From contig NC_085137.1 in NCBI RefSeq assembly GCF_035046485.1, forward strand, positions 452,096,980 to 452,160,979: 64,000 nt of DNA, given 5' to 3'. This DNA comes from Aedes albopictus (taxonomy: Eukaryota > Arthropoda > Insecta > Diptera > Culicidae). Under the pieces are notes generated by a model. That model searched no databases, was not told where the DNA came from, and saw nothing but the letters and a program-made list of their open reading frames with translations. This document shows positions 46,085 to 55,837 of the stretch, in pieces. The stretch's first letter is position 1. The number at the start of each line of letters is the position of its first letter. The position numbers were made by a program, and so were the translations under genes.

Positions 46085-46845
46085 GTTCGAAGCAAAAAAT
46101 AAGTAGAATAAACAAATTCCATGTTATAATTATTTAGTTCCACTTCTATTTTCTCTATTTTCAAAATCATTCACTACTTGGTATACTTTTTGGCGAAATT
46201 AGAACACAGTAATGTTTTGGTATTTGTTGTAATCGATCTAATGTTTTCACGTGTAAAGATACGTCATTTGTGTTAAATTCAACTCAAAAGTATTGGACGG
46301 CATACAAAACGTAGTTTCATATAACAAAAACATGGTTCGTCCGGTCGACACATGTAATATCCGTCGTTTTAGACAGGATGACTTTGAGTATTATTGACAG
46401 GTTTGTTCTCTTCGTCTTGCGGGTTTTATCGGCCAAATTGCCTAAAACATCCCGGTCAACCAGTGAGAGATTTTCGATATCGTTCGATAAAAACAGTGGT
46501 TGCAGTTATCGGACGTCTACTGTATCTTTGACATCCTACCAAAATTTGAAAACGGTCTGATAAAAAGTAAAAAAAAACCTTTTTCACGTTGTTTACCCGA
46601 CTATCTATCGCGTAAGAATACAAAACTAAGGTTAACAGACAAAAAAGAAAAGCTAATGATCTGATGAAGGGGAAATTTGTCAATGTTTACTTGTTTTGTT
46701 TCACACCAGACAAAACTTTATAATTGTTCCACAAAACTAACCCAACATTATCTAGAAAATACTGTGCTATTGCGTCTACAGCTTCTTCGCCCCAGCTTCC
46801 AGCAGAAAAAAATGTTCTTTAAAACGGTACAAAGCGCTGCAACAG

Positions 46846-47746
46846 TAGGGGAGACTGGGGAGACTTGACCCCTTTTTCTGAATTTGCCTGTAACTTTAAG
46901 AAAAAGCACAAAACTAGATCCATTTTTCGTACAGAATAGCAGGTACACATCTATTGCAAGCTTATACAAAAAAGAAGGACTTTAAATTATTGTTAAAGTT
47001 TTCAAAACTGTGTTTTTTTATGGAGGCATGTCTTATGATGTATTTTTCAAAAATAGGTCAAAATTGATCCCCTTTTGAGCACATGATTAATTTAAAGGGA
47101 AAATAACTAAGCTTCCTATTCATTTTCTTTTCAAGTTTTCTTGCATTTTTGATGTATACGGTGTATTTGAAATTATAAGATTTCCTTGAATTGTTAAGGA
47201 TATGCCTTATCTTGAAAATGAGGAGGCTTGATCCCCCTTTTCATGGTTTGTACTAAAATAATAATTATCTGACACGTTTTGAACATACTAGAATTCCGAG
47301 TGAATAGAGGCTTCCAAATTGAATTTTATTTTTCATACGTATAATGTGTGTGTAATCCTCGTGGGATCAAGTCTCCCCATGTCACTGTTGTATACACTAA
47401 GCTACATTAATTGAAATATTTATATAAGAGCCTTGTTTGAATAAATACGTTTAATAGTACTTTATTTATACTATGTGCTGTGAAATTTTGACACGATTCG
47501 GTTCAATTTTCACAAAGTTATTGAGATTTTTCGGAATCGCCTAAAAGATTTCTGAAAGACTGAAAACAAACCATCAACCATTAAAAAATAATGCAATACA
47601 CAATTAAAATCAATTGTAGCCAAAACATTGTCGTTTGTCCAGAAGTCGTTTTGGAAAAAATATGCTGGAAGAAAACTGTTTTTGATTCCGAGAAAATATG
47701 GGGGGAACAAGTCTCCCCAGGGATCAAGTCTCCTCAGTCTCCCCTA
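46846..47746. mobile_element. 0.9-kb MITE, GGGGAGACT TIRs, TA TSD
   Basis: Left end TA-GGGGAGACTGGGGAGACTT-GACCC; the complement of the right end reads TA-GGGGAGACTGAGGAGACTT-GATCCC. TA duplication at 46846-46847 and 47745-47746. Internal TTGATCCCC and GGATCAAGTCTCCCC words repeat near 47045, 47227 and 47365. TA TSD would suit the Tc1/mariner superfamily. No transposase is encoded; the small frames inside are insignificant. Inserted in element A. Confidence 0.8.
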
Positions 47747-48370
47747 CAAAAACGTACTCTATGAAAGCAGCTGTTTTGTTGGTGAGGATTCTTATTCGAT
47801 TGGCACATCATTCGGGAACTATTCCGGTTTTGAATTAAAGTGTTTTATTGCAAAAAAAAATAGAAAAAAGATAGCTGTGAATTATTTGATTTCCAGCTAT
47901 ATTCCAGCTTACAGTTTGTATTGATTTTTTTTTGTAAGACAGATAATAATGTTTACATCCAACAAGCCATGGTGATATTCCAACAGTTTTTTTTTATTAT
48001 TACACCTTCCAGCTGTAATAATATCGCATAACGATAGTAGCTTCAAAGCACTGCTGGTTTGGTAAGAATTTGGCAGATTAAAATTAAATGATAACAAATA
48101 ACTTGTAACAGAACTGTTTTGTTGCATTTTTTTAAACAAATTTGACGCCGTTCCCTCAAGGAAGAGGGGAAAGTACAACCGAGCTTTACGGTCCAAAATA
48201 CATACAAAAAATCGTAACGTAAGAGGAGGAGGTGTTAGAACATGACGATTTTAGCGTTGCGTTCTAAATGAATGCTATAAGTTTTGTTTTATGGCTTTTG
48301 GCTCGAGTGGTCAATGATCAAACTATTTCGCGTCAATACAAAAAACCCAACAAATTTTGAAAATTATTTT
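47747..48370. other. Core of element A, no gene recognised
   Basis: AT-rich. A 95-codon minus-strand frame at 47909-48196 with no ATG near its start has no known domain. Contains an A-box-like TGGCTCGAGTGG near 48299, but no B box follows. Confidence 0.3.
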
Positions 48371-48899
48371 GTTACAAAAAAAATGTAGCACATTTATTAT
48401 AGAATGTGTTACGAAATTTTGTTATAGGCAATTATTTTAATATACATAATGTAACAAATGCTGTTGCATATCTGTTTGAATAAATAAAACAAGTTTAGTT
48501 ACAGGTTTGTTTTTAAAATTATAACAAATTTTGTTACAATTTTGTTATGGTTATTCACGTATCGGAATCCTTGCAACAAAATTATATCAAATTATGTTAT
48601 TTCTAACAACGGTTGTAATAATTTTGTTATAATCTTGTTAGGAGCTTCTGGTCGGGTAACCCGATCAGAAAGGCATAACAAAAATGTAACAAAATTATAT
48701 CAACGGTTGATAGATATATCAACGTTTGTTATATTTAGATATATTTGACAAAAATGATTTGAAAACCTGATTTAATTATATCAGAATTATAACAAGGTCA
48801 GTTATAATACAAATAAATTCATTTTGATCATCTTATATGAACATTATAACAAACTCAGTTATAGTTTTGAAAACGCAGTTCATATCAAATGAACATTTC

Positions 48900-49555
48900 A
48901 CTGGTGGTGTTTGGTACGCAGTTGCGCCGTTGTGTGGTGCTATTGTGCTTGTAAAATACAGTATTTTTGACAAGTTTGTATCATGATCTAGACCCTTAAG
49001 AAAGTTCAAGTTATACGTTTGTTTTATTTATTGACATACTTGTAGATTGAGGGTCATCCGTTTTTGGAAGTTCACAATCGATTTCTTGATTATATAGGTT
49101 CAAATTCACTAACATAAATCAAACCAAATAAACTAAAGCAGTATTTTTAAGAAATACTGCATTAGTTTAAGAAAGCTCAGAAGGATATTGTCGCGCTTAT
49201 CTTGGATTCTCAACCAGCTAAACGCGCAACATCAGATCACGCCAGACCACGCACGTATGGTTTGTACACGGTGTGCACCTTGGCTAAAACTGGTTTTGCA
49301 GCCGCCGGGTGGGAGCTGTCACGTATAATCAGCCACCTTGTACAAATCAAACGGACGCAATCTTTCCGCGATAAACTGCGGCCATCAGTATCTTAGTGAT
49401 GCGGCTACAATATTTAGGTCCTTGGCGAATGATTCTATATATAGCATCGCACAAAAACGTAGTTAAAAAAATTAGAAATGAGTATCCTAGCAGTTTTCAT
49501 TGTAGGTGAGCCACACTAGAGTATCTAGTCAAATTGAATGCCCAACATATGCAGT
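48900..49555. other. Core of element B, left part
   Basis: No gene recognised. A GC-richer patch at 49190-49400 has a 64-codon frame starting with TTG (reading ATSDHARPRTYGLYTVCTLA) that resembles no family I know. It could be a captured fragment. Confidence 0.3.
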
Positions 49556-49562
49556 GATTTAA

Positions 49563-49656
49563 CCCTCCTAAGATGTTATGTTTTTCGAACCACGATGGAG
49601 TAGTGCACGTTCAGCGTGCCTCTCTGGGTCATATTGACCCCAACATCCTACTAGGG
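49563..49656. mobile_element. 94-bp piggyBac-like MITE
   Basis: TTAA at 49559-49562 and 49657-49660 flank inverted ends CCCTCCTAAGATGTT and, complemented, CCCTAGTAGGATGTT. The interior has GGGTCATATTGACCCC. TTAA TSD with CCCT ends is the piggyBac signature. No coding capacity. Confidence 0.85.
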
Positions 49657-49878
49657 TTAATGCAACTCTCAAACGGTCATATGAAGCTATGATAAGTGAG
49701 GCAACAAAATGGATATGAAAAGGATGACTTTCATTGAAACTGTTAACATTCCTGAAGTAAGTTTTAAGTTTCACAATCCTCAATAGGTTTTACAGTTTGT
49801 AGTCCCATTCAAGATTATTTAATTAATTTTTTTTGAAATTAGAAGTTTTATCATTGTTATTGAACAACTGGATCAATT

Positions 49879-50181
49879 GACGGGCTTGGTGGTAAAGTGG
49901 CTACCGTTTCTGATTCGTATGCAGAAGGTCATGGGTTCAATCCCTGGCCCGTCCAACAACCAGCACACTCTAACATTCCCTTCCCTTCCCAACTGACTCT
50001 AAACACGTGGCCGGCGCCGTTATTGATCAAAAATGTATGAGCTGCTTAAATTGCACTTTGAGAATAAGTGGAGTGTCCCAGCTCTTATTCATTTGGATCT
50101 CAGTGCAATTGGTACCAGCTCAGATCAATCACGGAGGAGCAACCATTGACATGTATGTATAGTCAGATTTTTGATCGTTTT
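49879..50181 (+). mobile_element. tRNA-derived SINE with perfect 25-bp TSD
   Basis: Flanked by a perfect 25-bp direct repeat (49854-49878 and 50182-50206, core TTGTTATTGAACAACTGG). It starts GACGGGCTTGGTGGTAAAGT with box A and has box B GGGTTCAATCC at 49933-49943. GACGGGC pairs with GCCCGTC at 49947-49953 as a relic acceptor stem. A ~225-bp non-tRNA body follows, ending GTATAGTCAGATTTTTGATC. Pol III would transcribe it and a LINE would mobilise it (family knowledge). It may be related to Feilai of Aedes; unverified. Inserted in a LINE fragment. Confidence 0.92.
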
Positions 50182-50209
50182 TTGTTATTGAACAACTGGA
50201 TCAATTAGT

Positions 50210-50700
50210 CGTCTGCAAATTAAAATCACCTTAGTTTTTTGAAGAATTGATTGATAACAAATTATTTGTGGAGCTTTGAAATTTATATCTAATTTCGTCA
50301 CGTCATGCTGTTAGTCACGTTTCATTGCCATGCAATTAACGTCCATATTAATTCAGTAGAAATACAGCTTCGTATTATCTGCAAACATGTGGATATTACA
50401 TACTTTCAAGGATGATGGAAGGCCGTTGATAAATAAGGCTAACATCAATGGTCCTTAAACCGATTCTTGTGGCACTCCCGATAGAATACCGATCGGGCTT
50501 CAATGATTTCCTTTAACTTCCTTAATTTGAAAGCGGTTATTCAAATAGGATTTACTCAATGAAACAGAATCTCAACTGAAAACAAATAGGTGTTATAATC
50601 TGTGCAGTAGTTCAAAATGAGAAACTCTGTTAAAAGCTTTTGAAAAATCAATCAATAGCAGATGGCCATTTCTTTTTTACCGAAATGTTGATGGACATCG
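50210..50700 (-). pseudogene. Decayed LINE family C reverse transcriptase fragment
   Basis: Minus-strand translation gives, in pieces, LLLIDFSKAFNRVSHFELLH, SYLNNRFQIKEV, GILSGVPQESV, GPLMLALFINGLPSSLKVCN and IHMFADNTKL. These match RT motifs: the FSKAFDxV block, SGVPQGSVLGP, and FADD, here FADN with the second catalytic aspartate lost and PQG changed to PQE. Stops and frameshifts are present. The style is Jockey-like. It ends at the SINE on its 3' side. Confidence 0.8.
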
Positions 50701-50835
50701 TCATGCATTTTGAGCAAATGCCGGAAAAATGGGGGAATTTCTTGTTTAAACTATTTTTTGCTGAAAATAAAAACATTATATGAGATTACGATGCAAAGCG
50801 AACGTCACAGAATTGCTTTAGTATATCAATTGTTG

Positions 50836-52106
50836 TACCGTAAAATGGGGTATCTTTGATAATGCGGGTAACTTTGATAGTGGGACATGCATGGTATAGT
50901 TTAGCTTATCACTATGATTCCTTCAATCAGTTAAGAAAAGGCAAACGTAGATCAAAACTATATATATGAAAGTCCATCTTAAACGTTTTGCCATGAAAAC
51001 CCAGTTTTTATTTAACTTTTTGGGCAAAAAATAAAAATTGTTGATATTTTTGTCATTTTGTCAAGCCTTTCAAACAATCTGCTGTACAACTTTGTTACAA
51101 CTATTTTTTCAATGAATGGACTCTTATTCTCGATAGATCCATCATAGTAGATTCCAAATCTAGCCTTGAATCTCTTAACGATGTGTGTTTTTACGAAATG
51201 GAAGCAATTTTGTGAATTGTGACATAAATCTACATAAACCGATAAACGCTTAAAAGTATACAATGCCCTTGTAATTGAATCTGTGTAGTTTAAAATTTGT
51301 TAATAAAACATTCAAAAACAACCCAGAAAAAGAAAACTCGTCATGAATAGCATGCAGTGTATGTTCATGTATGTTGATGTACCGTTAAACATATGTTTTT
51401 ACAAAGATAATGATTTGCGATAGCTAAATTCACTGTGTTTTTCCCTCAGTACTCCATAAACTCATTTTTATATGAAGAAATTAGTAAAAAAAATCAATAT
51501 GAATGAGTGTAATCAGTTTCGTACCTTTTAATTCCGCCCTATGTTGCTTATCCTTTGACAGATACGCGTATTTCGACTACCACTTGTAATCTTCCTCAGT
51601 GTCAGTTCCTCCACACTGAGGAAGATTACAAGTGGTAGTCGAAATACGCGTATCTGTCAAAGGATAAGCAACATAGGGCGGAATTAAAAGGTACGAAACT
51701 GATTACACTCATTCATAGAGGGTATTCTGCTTAGAGGGTTCGAAAAGTCGGTACAAGAAAAAATTCAATGTTTTGTATAAAATTTCTATCTGATATATTC
51801 CTCAAGGCTTCTCTCCTTCATACTCCTTCATACTCCTAAGATTTCAATCTGTGATTATTTTTAAGGATTTGATTCGTGTTATAGGGCACTAACAAAGTTA
51901 CCCCAAAGTGAGAATCTGATTCTCGCTCATATGAAAAATTAAAAGTCACCCAAAATATTTAAGATGATCGAATCTTTCAATTGCAATTGATAACTGATAC
52001 CCCAGTACTTGTTTTAAAAATCACAAAACTAGGGGAAATACCGTTACAAGGAAAAATATTAAGAAAATTCGCTGAAAAACTATCAAAGTTACCCCGTTTT
52101 ACGGTA
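50836..52106. mobile_element. 1.27-kb DNA element, TACCGTAAAATGGGGTA TIRs
   Basis: Left end TACCGTAAAATGGGGTATCT, right end complement TACCGTAAAACGGGGTAACT; both followed by TTTGATA. The right ~220 bp is homologous to 6342-6560. Related ends occur at 1586-2348. A perfect hairpin (51498-51717) lies inside. A minus-strand frame of 83 codons (51012-51263) has no known domain. No transposase found. Confidence 0.75.
51498..51717. repeat. Perfect palindrome, 105-bp arms, 10-bp loop
   Basis: Arms 51498-51602 and 51613-51717 are exact reverse complements as far as I can read, with loop CAGTTCCTCC. The tip reads TCCTCAGTGT / ACACTGAGGA, the base ATGAATGAGTGTAATCAG / CTGATTACACTCATTCAT. Exact symmetry implies very recent formation or active homogenisation. 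It could be a snap-back insertion or a product of hairpin-templated repair. Confidence 0.92.
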
Positions 52107-52685
52107 CCATGTAATGTTAAAATTGTGCATTAAACACTTCATTTTTTATTTCACAAGCCATCTAAATCTGACAATCTCCAGAAGTGCATTTCGTCAGAAG
52201 TGCTAACGCCACGAAGCGGTGAAATTTCCAACAACAAGACTACTGCATAACTTTGCCACAGGCAGAAACTTCCTTGATGGTGAGTGAGATGCATTAGATA
52301 ATTATTTAATAACATATGTCAAAATGTTCTAATTTAATTACTCGCTAGCACCAAGAGAAGGTGAAATTGTATACCACTCTGTTCACTGTTTAAGAGCCAT
52401 TAACTATCTCTACAACTTTGATGAAAATACGACGTTTATTTCTTGTCTGAATCATGAGATAAAGCATGCCAAAATGCAGAGCAAATTCTTGAGTTACAAT
52501 TATAACTAAATTGTACCCACTTTTGTTATTATATCCTAAGATGACGTAATTGCGATCAATTGTTTCAACAACACTTTTATGTGACGTCATATTTTCTCTC
52601 CCCTGTACGTTGGACAAGTGAGTCTATTTATAAACCTGCCGCCAAAACGAAGAACCACTTGATCATATAACGCCTCTCACTTCAA
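52107..52685. other. Core of element B, right part
   Basis: AT-rich, no gene recognised. A 75-codon minus-strand frame at 52390-52617 has no known domain. Confidence 0.3.
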
Positions 52686-52689
52686 GTGC

Positions 52690-52766
52690 TGCAATGGCCT
52701 CATTGATAAAGGCGCCGGATTGCAATTGAAGGCTGGCGTCCTTGGTTCGATTCCCGTATGGGTGAG
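52690..52766 (+). mobile_element. tRNA-like module of element B
   Basis: GCAATGGCCTCATTGATAAA (box-A region) and GGTTCGATTCC (perfect box B, 52744-52754) lie ~35 bp apart, followed by CGTATGGGTGAGGGTTTTTT, which could act as a Pol III terminator. Acceptor-stem pairing is poor. It is inverted relative to the module in element A and aligns with it, including the downstream ACTCATTTTT and AGTGTGTTATTT blocks. Confidence 0.65.
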
Positions 52767-53439
52767 GGTTTTTTATATACTACGTGGAGCAAGTTTTTTA
52801 TACAAAAAATATTTCGCTAAAAATAAATAACACTCTTAATAAAAATTACCCAAAAATGAGTTAAAATTTACCCAACTCAATTTTTACCCAATATATATCT
52901 CAAATTTATAACAACATGTGTTATAATTTTTTGATCATTCTGATATTTATTATATCTCACGTTGTTATAAATTTGTTAATATTGTATCAACACCTGTTAT
53001 GATTATGTTATGACTAGAGCAACTTTAGTTATATTTTTTGTTATTTTAACACCTAACCGGCGAATTTTATAACTCATTCTGTTATGAAAAATCTTTGAAA
53101 TAAATAACTCAATCGGTTATAATTTTGTTATGCCTTTCTGATCGGGAAGGGGGCGCTCAAATCGCTTGAAGTTTGTATGGGAAAACTTGGCCAAATGTAT
53201 GCAGAAATTTTAGGTTTTCGAATTTTGCTGCTAGGTGGCGCTGTAAGCGTTCAATAAACAAACCCTTTGGTATTATTGTAGGTGACTATATGCCAAAGAA
53301 CTTTGTCGAAGACCGCAAAGTGATCCAACGTCTGTGAAAAAAGTTATACCCTAGGTAAAGATTGAGCAGGTAAGACTTGGCATTTTTCGAAATTTTTGTT
53401 TTTCATATAAGTGTGGGCCACCCTAGGGTGCATACAGAG

Positions 53440-54250
53440 GGTGACCAAACTGTTTGGGATAGGCAACTTTTTTTACTCCCACAAAAAAGTTCTACGTAAA
53501 CTGTACTGGATATATTTGGGAAAACTGGAGAAAGCCAGGAAAGAAAAACCTCCAAGGAATCTTAGATGAAAATTCCGGAAGAAACCTGGGGCTGGGATTC
53601 CTCTTTCTAGAATTTTCTTCAGGAGCTCAGGCCGAAATTTTTCCAGCATTATTGAGAACAACCAGGGGTCCTCTTCATGAGTTTTTCTTCAGGTTTTCTT
53701 CCAGGATTTTTTGCGGTTCCATAAAGAGTTTCTTCTGAGACTTCTTCCGAGATTCCTCCAGGAATTTCTTCCGGAATTCTTTCTAGAGTTCCAAATAAAA
53801 TTCCTCTAGGAGCTTCATTTGGAATTTCTTCAGAATTATTCCAATAATTCACCCAGGAAATCTTTCTGGGGTTCTCATCCACATTCTTGTTTACGGATGT
53901 TTTCACTTTTGAGTGTTTTTGATTCGTTTGAATCCGTTTTTCATTTAATTTGTTGGCATGAATGGGAATGCAGATGTATTACGTTCATAAGTGGAATCGA
54001 TCGTAAATAATAATGACGGTGTCTTTCTAAGACGCGTTCAGCAGTTCCCTTTGAGATTCATCCACTATTTTTTTATTGATATTCTTTGGTACTTTTTTGG
54101 AACTAATTCCTGGTTTGCTTTAGATGCGCCATCTGTGATTTCTCTAAGAGTTCCTTTCTGGATTCGAGTTTATCCAGAAAAACCTTCCAGGACTCCTCCA
54201 AGAAACTCTTGTAGGATTCCTCCACGACCTTCTTCTGGGGTTAGAACAGG
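53440..54250 (+). repeat. Degenerate ~15-bp repeat, mixed orientation
   Basis: Starts purine-rich (53515-53600: GGAAGAAACCTGGGG type) then turns pyrimidine-rich (CTTCTTCCGAGATTCCTCC type). 53880-54110 is less repetitive. The repeat continues at 54390-54957 beyond a MITE. Confidence 0.6.
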
Positions 54251-54256
54251 AACTCT

Positions 54257-54385
54257 TCAGGTGCCCCCCTTCCCCCTCGTAGACTTTTGTTCATACAAAA
54301 TTTTTGAAATTTGTATGGAGCGTATACTTCTGCCAGACCCCCCGTCTCTCCTTAAGAGTCTACGTAGTTTATGAATAGACCCTTA
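54257..54385. mobile_element. Harbinger-like MITE, left-truncated copy
   Basis: Contains CCCCCTCGTAGACTTTTGTT, CATACAAAATTTTTG / AAATTTGTATGGAGCG, and the right end GTCTACGTAGTTTATGAATA followed by GACCC. Same family as 1275-1438; the left TIR is missing. Confidence 0.8.
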
Positions 54386-54389
54386 CGGA

Positions 54390-54957
54390 ATTACTCCATG
54401 AGTTCCAAATTTTCCAGTATTTTGTTCTGGGATTTATCCAGGAAATCCTTTCGAAATGTCTTCAAGAACTCTAAGACTTATGTCAGATCCTCCAGGAGTA
54501 CCATCTACAGTATTTGGAGGTTCTTCAGGAATTCTCTTTGATATGTCTAAAATTCCTGTAGATTACTCCAAAAACTTGTGTGTATCGACTCGACTGTTTA
54601 TAGGAATGTTGCAGTTTCGGATTTCGGCTAAGGAAGGCTTTGGTTTTAGCGTGAACAGTTTGTTATCTTCGCCGACGCCTGGATCGAGCCCTAAAGAAGA
54701 TCCGATCCCGAAAACCGAAACGTCGGCGAATATAGTAAACTATCAACGCTAAAACCGAAGACTGCACAAGCAGAAATCGGAAACTAGAAAATTACACCAA
54801 AAGCTCCGAATGGAATACTTCTATGATTTTGATATAAATTTCCGACATGACTTTCTTGAGGAACTCCTCCAATATATTAATAAACATATCCTCCTGCAGT
54901 TTTGCAAGGAATTGGTCTAGCAGTTCCTTTTGGGTTTCCTCCATTAGTCGGGCCAAT
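54390..54957 (+). repeat. Degenerate repeat with embedded unassigned piece
   Basis: Pyrimidine-rich degenerate repeat at 54390-54560 and 54835-54957. Between them, 54580-54800 is a GC-richer piece with TTTCGGATTTCGGCTAAGGA and an inverted partner CGAAAACCGAAACGTCGG region (GCGTGAACAG ... AACTATCAACGC), probably a small eroded MITE. Confidence 0.4.
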
Positions 54958-54962
54958 AGTAC

Positions 54963-55187
54963 TGTTCGGATTAAACGCTATCGGTGCAGGACCCTACCGT
55001 CATATACCACTACATCTTATATGCACCTCAATGTTTACAATGTATAATCTATCTATACCACAACGTAGGCTAAGCTAGATGTATTTCTGTACTGTGATAG
55101 TTCTTATAGAAATAAAGTATGTGAAACGAAGTTTATAATCACTTTGTCGTGCGGAATCGAGCCTCCCACCTACCACTTGCTCGATCA
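54963..55187 (+). repeat. 5' LTR of the TRIM-like element
   Basis: 225 bp, TG...CA ends. Contains GAAATAAAGTATGTG near the 3' part, an AATAAA polyadenylation signal. I read no difference from the 3' LTR. Confidence 0.93.
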
Positions 55188-55612
55188 TATGGTGCCGTGA
55201 CCAGTTGGCCGTGCGACAAAGCTGTGATGGATCAAGAAATAACGACCGAACCTACGCGCCGTCGGTGCCGCAAACAATGGTGGAGAAGTCAACAATGCCT
55301 GCTGCAGCACACAAGCGGTTCGTCACTTCATCTGCTCGATGTGAAGAGTGATACCCGTTTGGCTTGGTGTCGAATATAGATTGGATGTGAATGTGTGCTT
55401 CTCACGTCTTTCCTGATTTCCAATCTGGACACATCTTTGAAGAATTAGCTTGCCATTAGTTCGTTTTTCGTCTGGCTCCGTGGCCCCTGCGTCAGTGGAT
55501 CAACGGAATGTAACTCATTTGGAAGCTCGCCTGTTCTGAAGATGACCAAGACACAGATGTATGCTGGCATTAGCAGCGATTTGTTGAAGTTCTCACTTCA
55601 AGGCGGGGAGTA

Positions 55613-55837
55613 TGTTCGGATTAAACGCTATCGGTGCAGGACCCTACCGTCATATACCACTACATCTTATATGCACCTCAATGTTTACAATGTATAATCT
55701 ATCTATACCACAACGTAGGCTAAGCTAGATGTATTTCTGTACTGTGATAGTTCTTATAGAAATAAAGTATGTGAAACGAAGTTTATAATCACTTTGTCGT
55801 GCGGAATCGAGCCTCCCACCTACCACTTGCTCGATCA
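55613..55837 (+). repeat. 3' LTR of the TRIM-like element
   Basis: Identical in length and, by eye, in sequence to the 5' LTR. Preceded by the purine tract and followed by the TSD AGTAC. Confidence 0.93.

Larger units (their letters stand above)
45259..48659. mobile_element. Element A, CCCGACTAG-type TIRs with TTGTTAT array
   Basis: Left end CCCGACTAGATGGACATTAC then AAAATTATAACAAGCTGTG; right end complement CCCGACCAGAAGCTCCTAAC then AAGATTATAACAAAATTATT. Both ends are dense in ATAACA/TTGTTAT words. Near the left end is a tRNA-like module (45642-45720). Removing the nested 46846-47746 MITE leaves ~2.5 kb. The core shows no recognisable transposase. It abuts element B with only TA between. 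I do not know a named family. Confidence 0.6.
48660..53147. mobile_element. Element B, CCCGATCAGAAAGG TIRs with TTGTTAT array
   Basis: Left end ACCCGATCAGAAAGGCATAA then CAAAAATGTAAC; right end complement CCCGATCAGAAAGGCATAAC then AAAATTATAACCG. Both ends carry ATAACA/TTGTTAT words. A tRNA-like module lies near the right end (52690-52766). Nested inside: a piggyBac-like MITE, a SINE, a decayed LINE fragment and a CCGTAAAAT-type element. Without the SINE and the 50836-52106 element the core is about 2.9 kb, close to element A. No transposase recognised. Confidence 0.6.
45140..53425. mobile_element. hAT-like MITE split by nested insertions, perfect 8-bp TSD
   Basis: TSD GGGTGCAT at 45132-45139 and 53426-53433. 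Left end TAAGGTGGCCCACACTTATA, right end complement TAGGGTGGCCCACACTTATA. TIRs continue for ~65 bp (TGAAAAACAAAAATTTCG, AATGCCAAGTCTTACC). The original element is 45140-45258 plus 53148-53425, about 400 bp, non-coding. Everything between was inserted later at a point flanked by CTACCCGA and TCGGGAAG. Its right half carries a GAAGACCGCAAAGTGATCC block shared with 31408-32110. Confidence 0.85.
54963..55837 (+). mobile_element. TRIM-like LTR retroelement, identical LTRs, 5-bp TSD
   Basis: Two direct 225-bp LTRs (54963-55187, 55613-55837) flank a 425-bp interior. LTRs start TGTTCGG and end GATCA. The 5-bp TSD AGTAC lies at 54958-54962 and 55838-55842. A purine-rich tract AAGGCGGGGAGTA precedes the 3' LTR, and TGGTGCCGTGACC just after the 5' LTR may be the primer-binding site. 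The interior has only a 50-codon gag-like start (MDQEITTEPTRRRCRKQWW), so it relies on proteins from elsewhere. LTR style and PPT suggest a Copia origin. Very recent insertion. Confidence 0.93.

Noticed and set aside
45642..52766. Candidate tRNA genes at 45642, 52690 and 17262, and the SINE head at 49879
   Set aside because: Box A and B are present, but acceptor and anticodon stems are broken and all are embedded in mobile elements. They are tRNA-derived modules, not functional tRNA genes.
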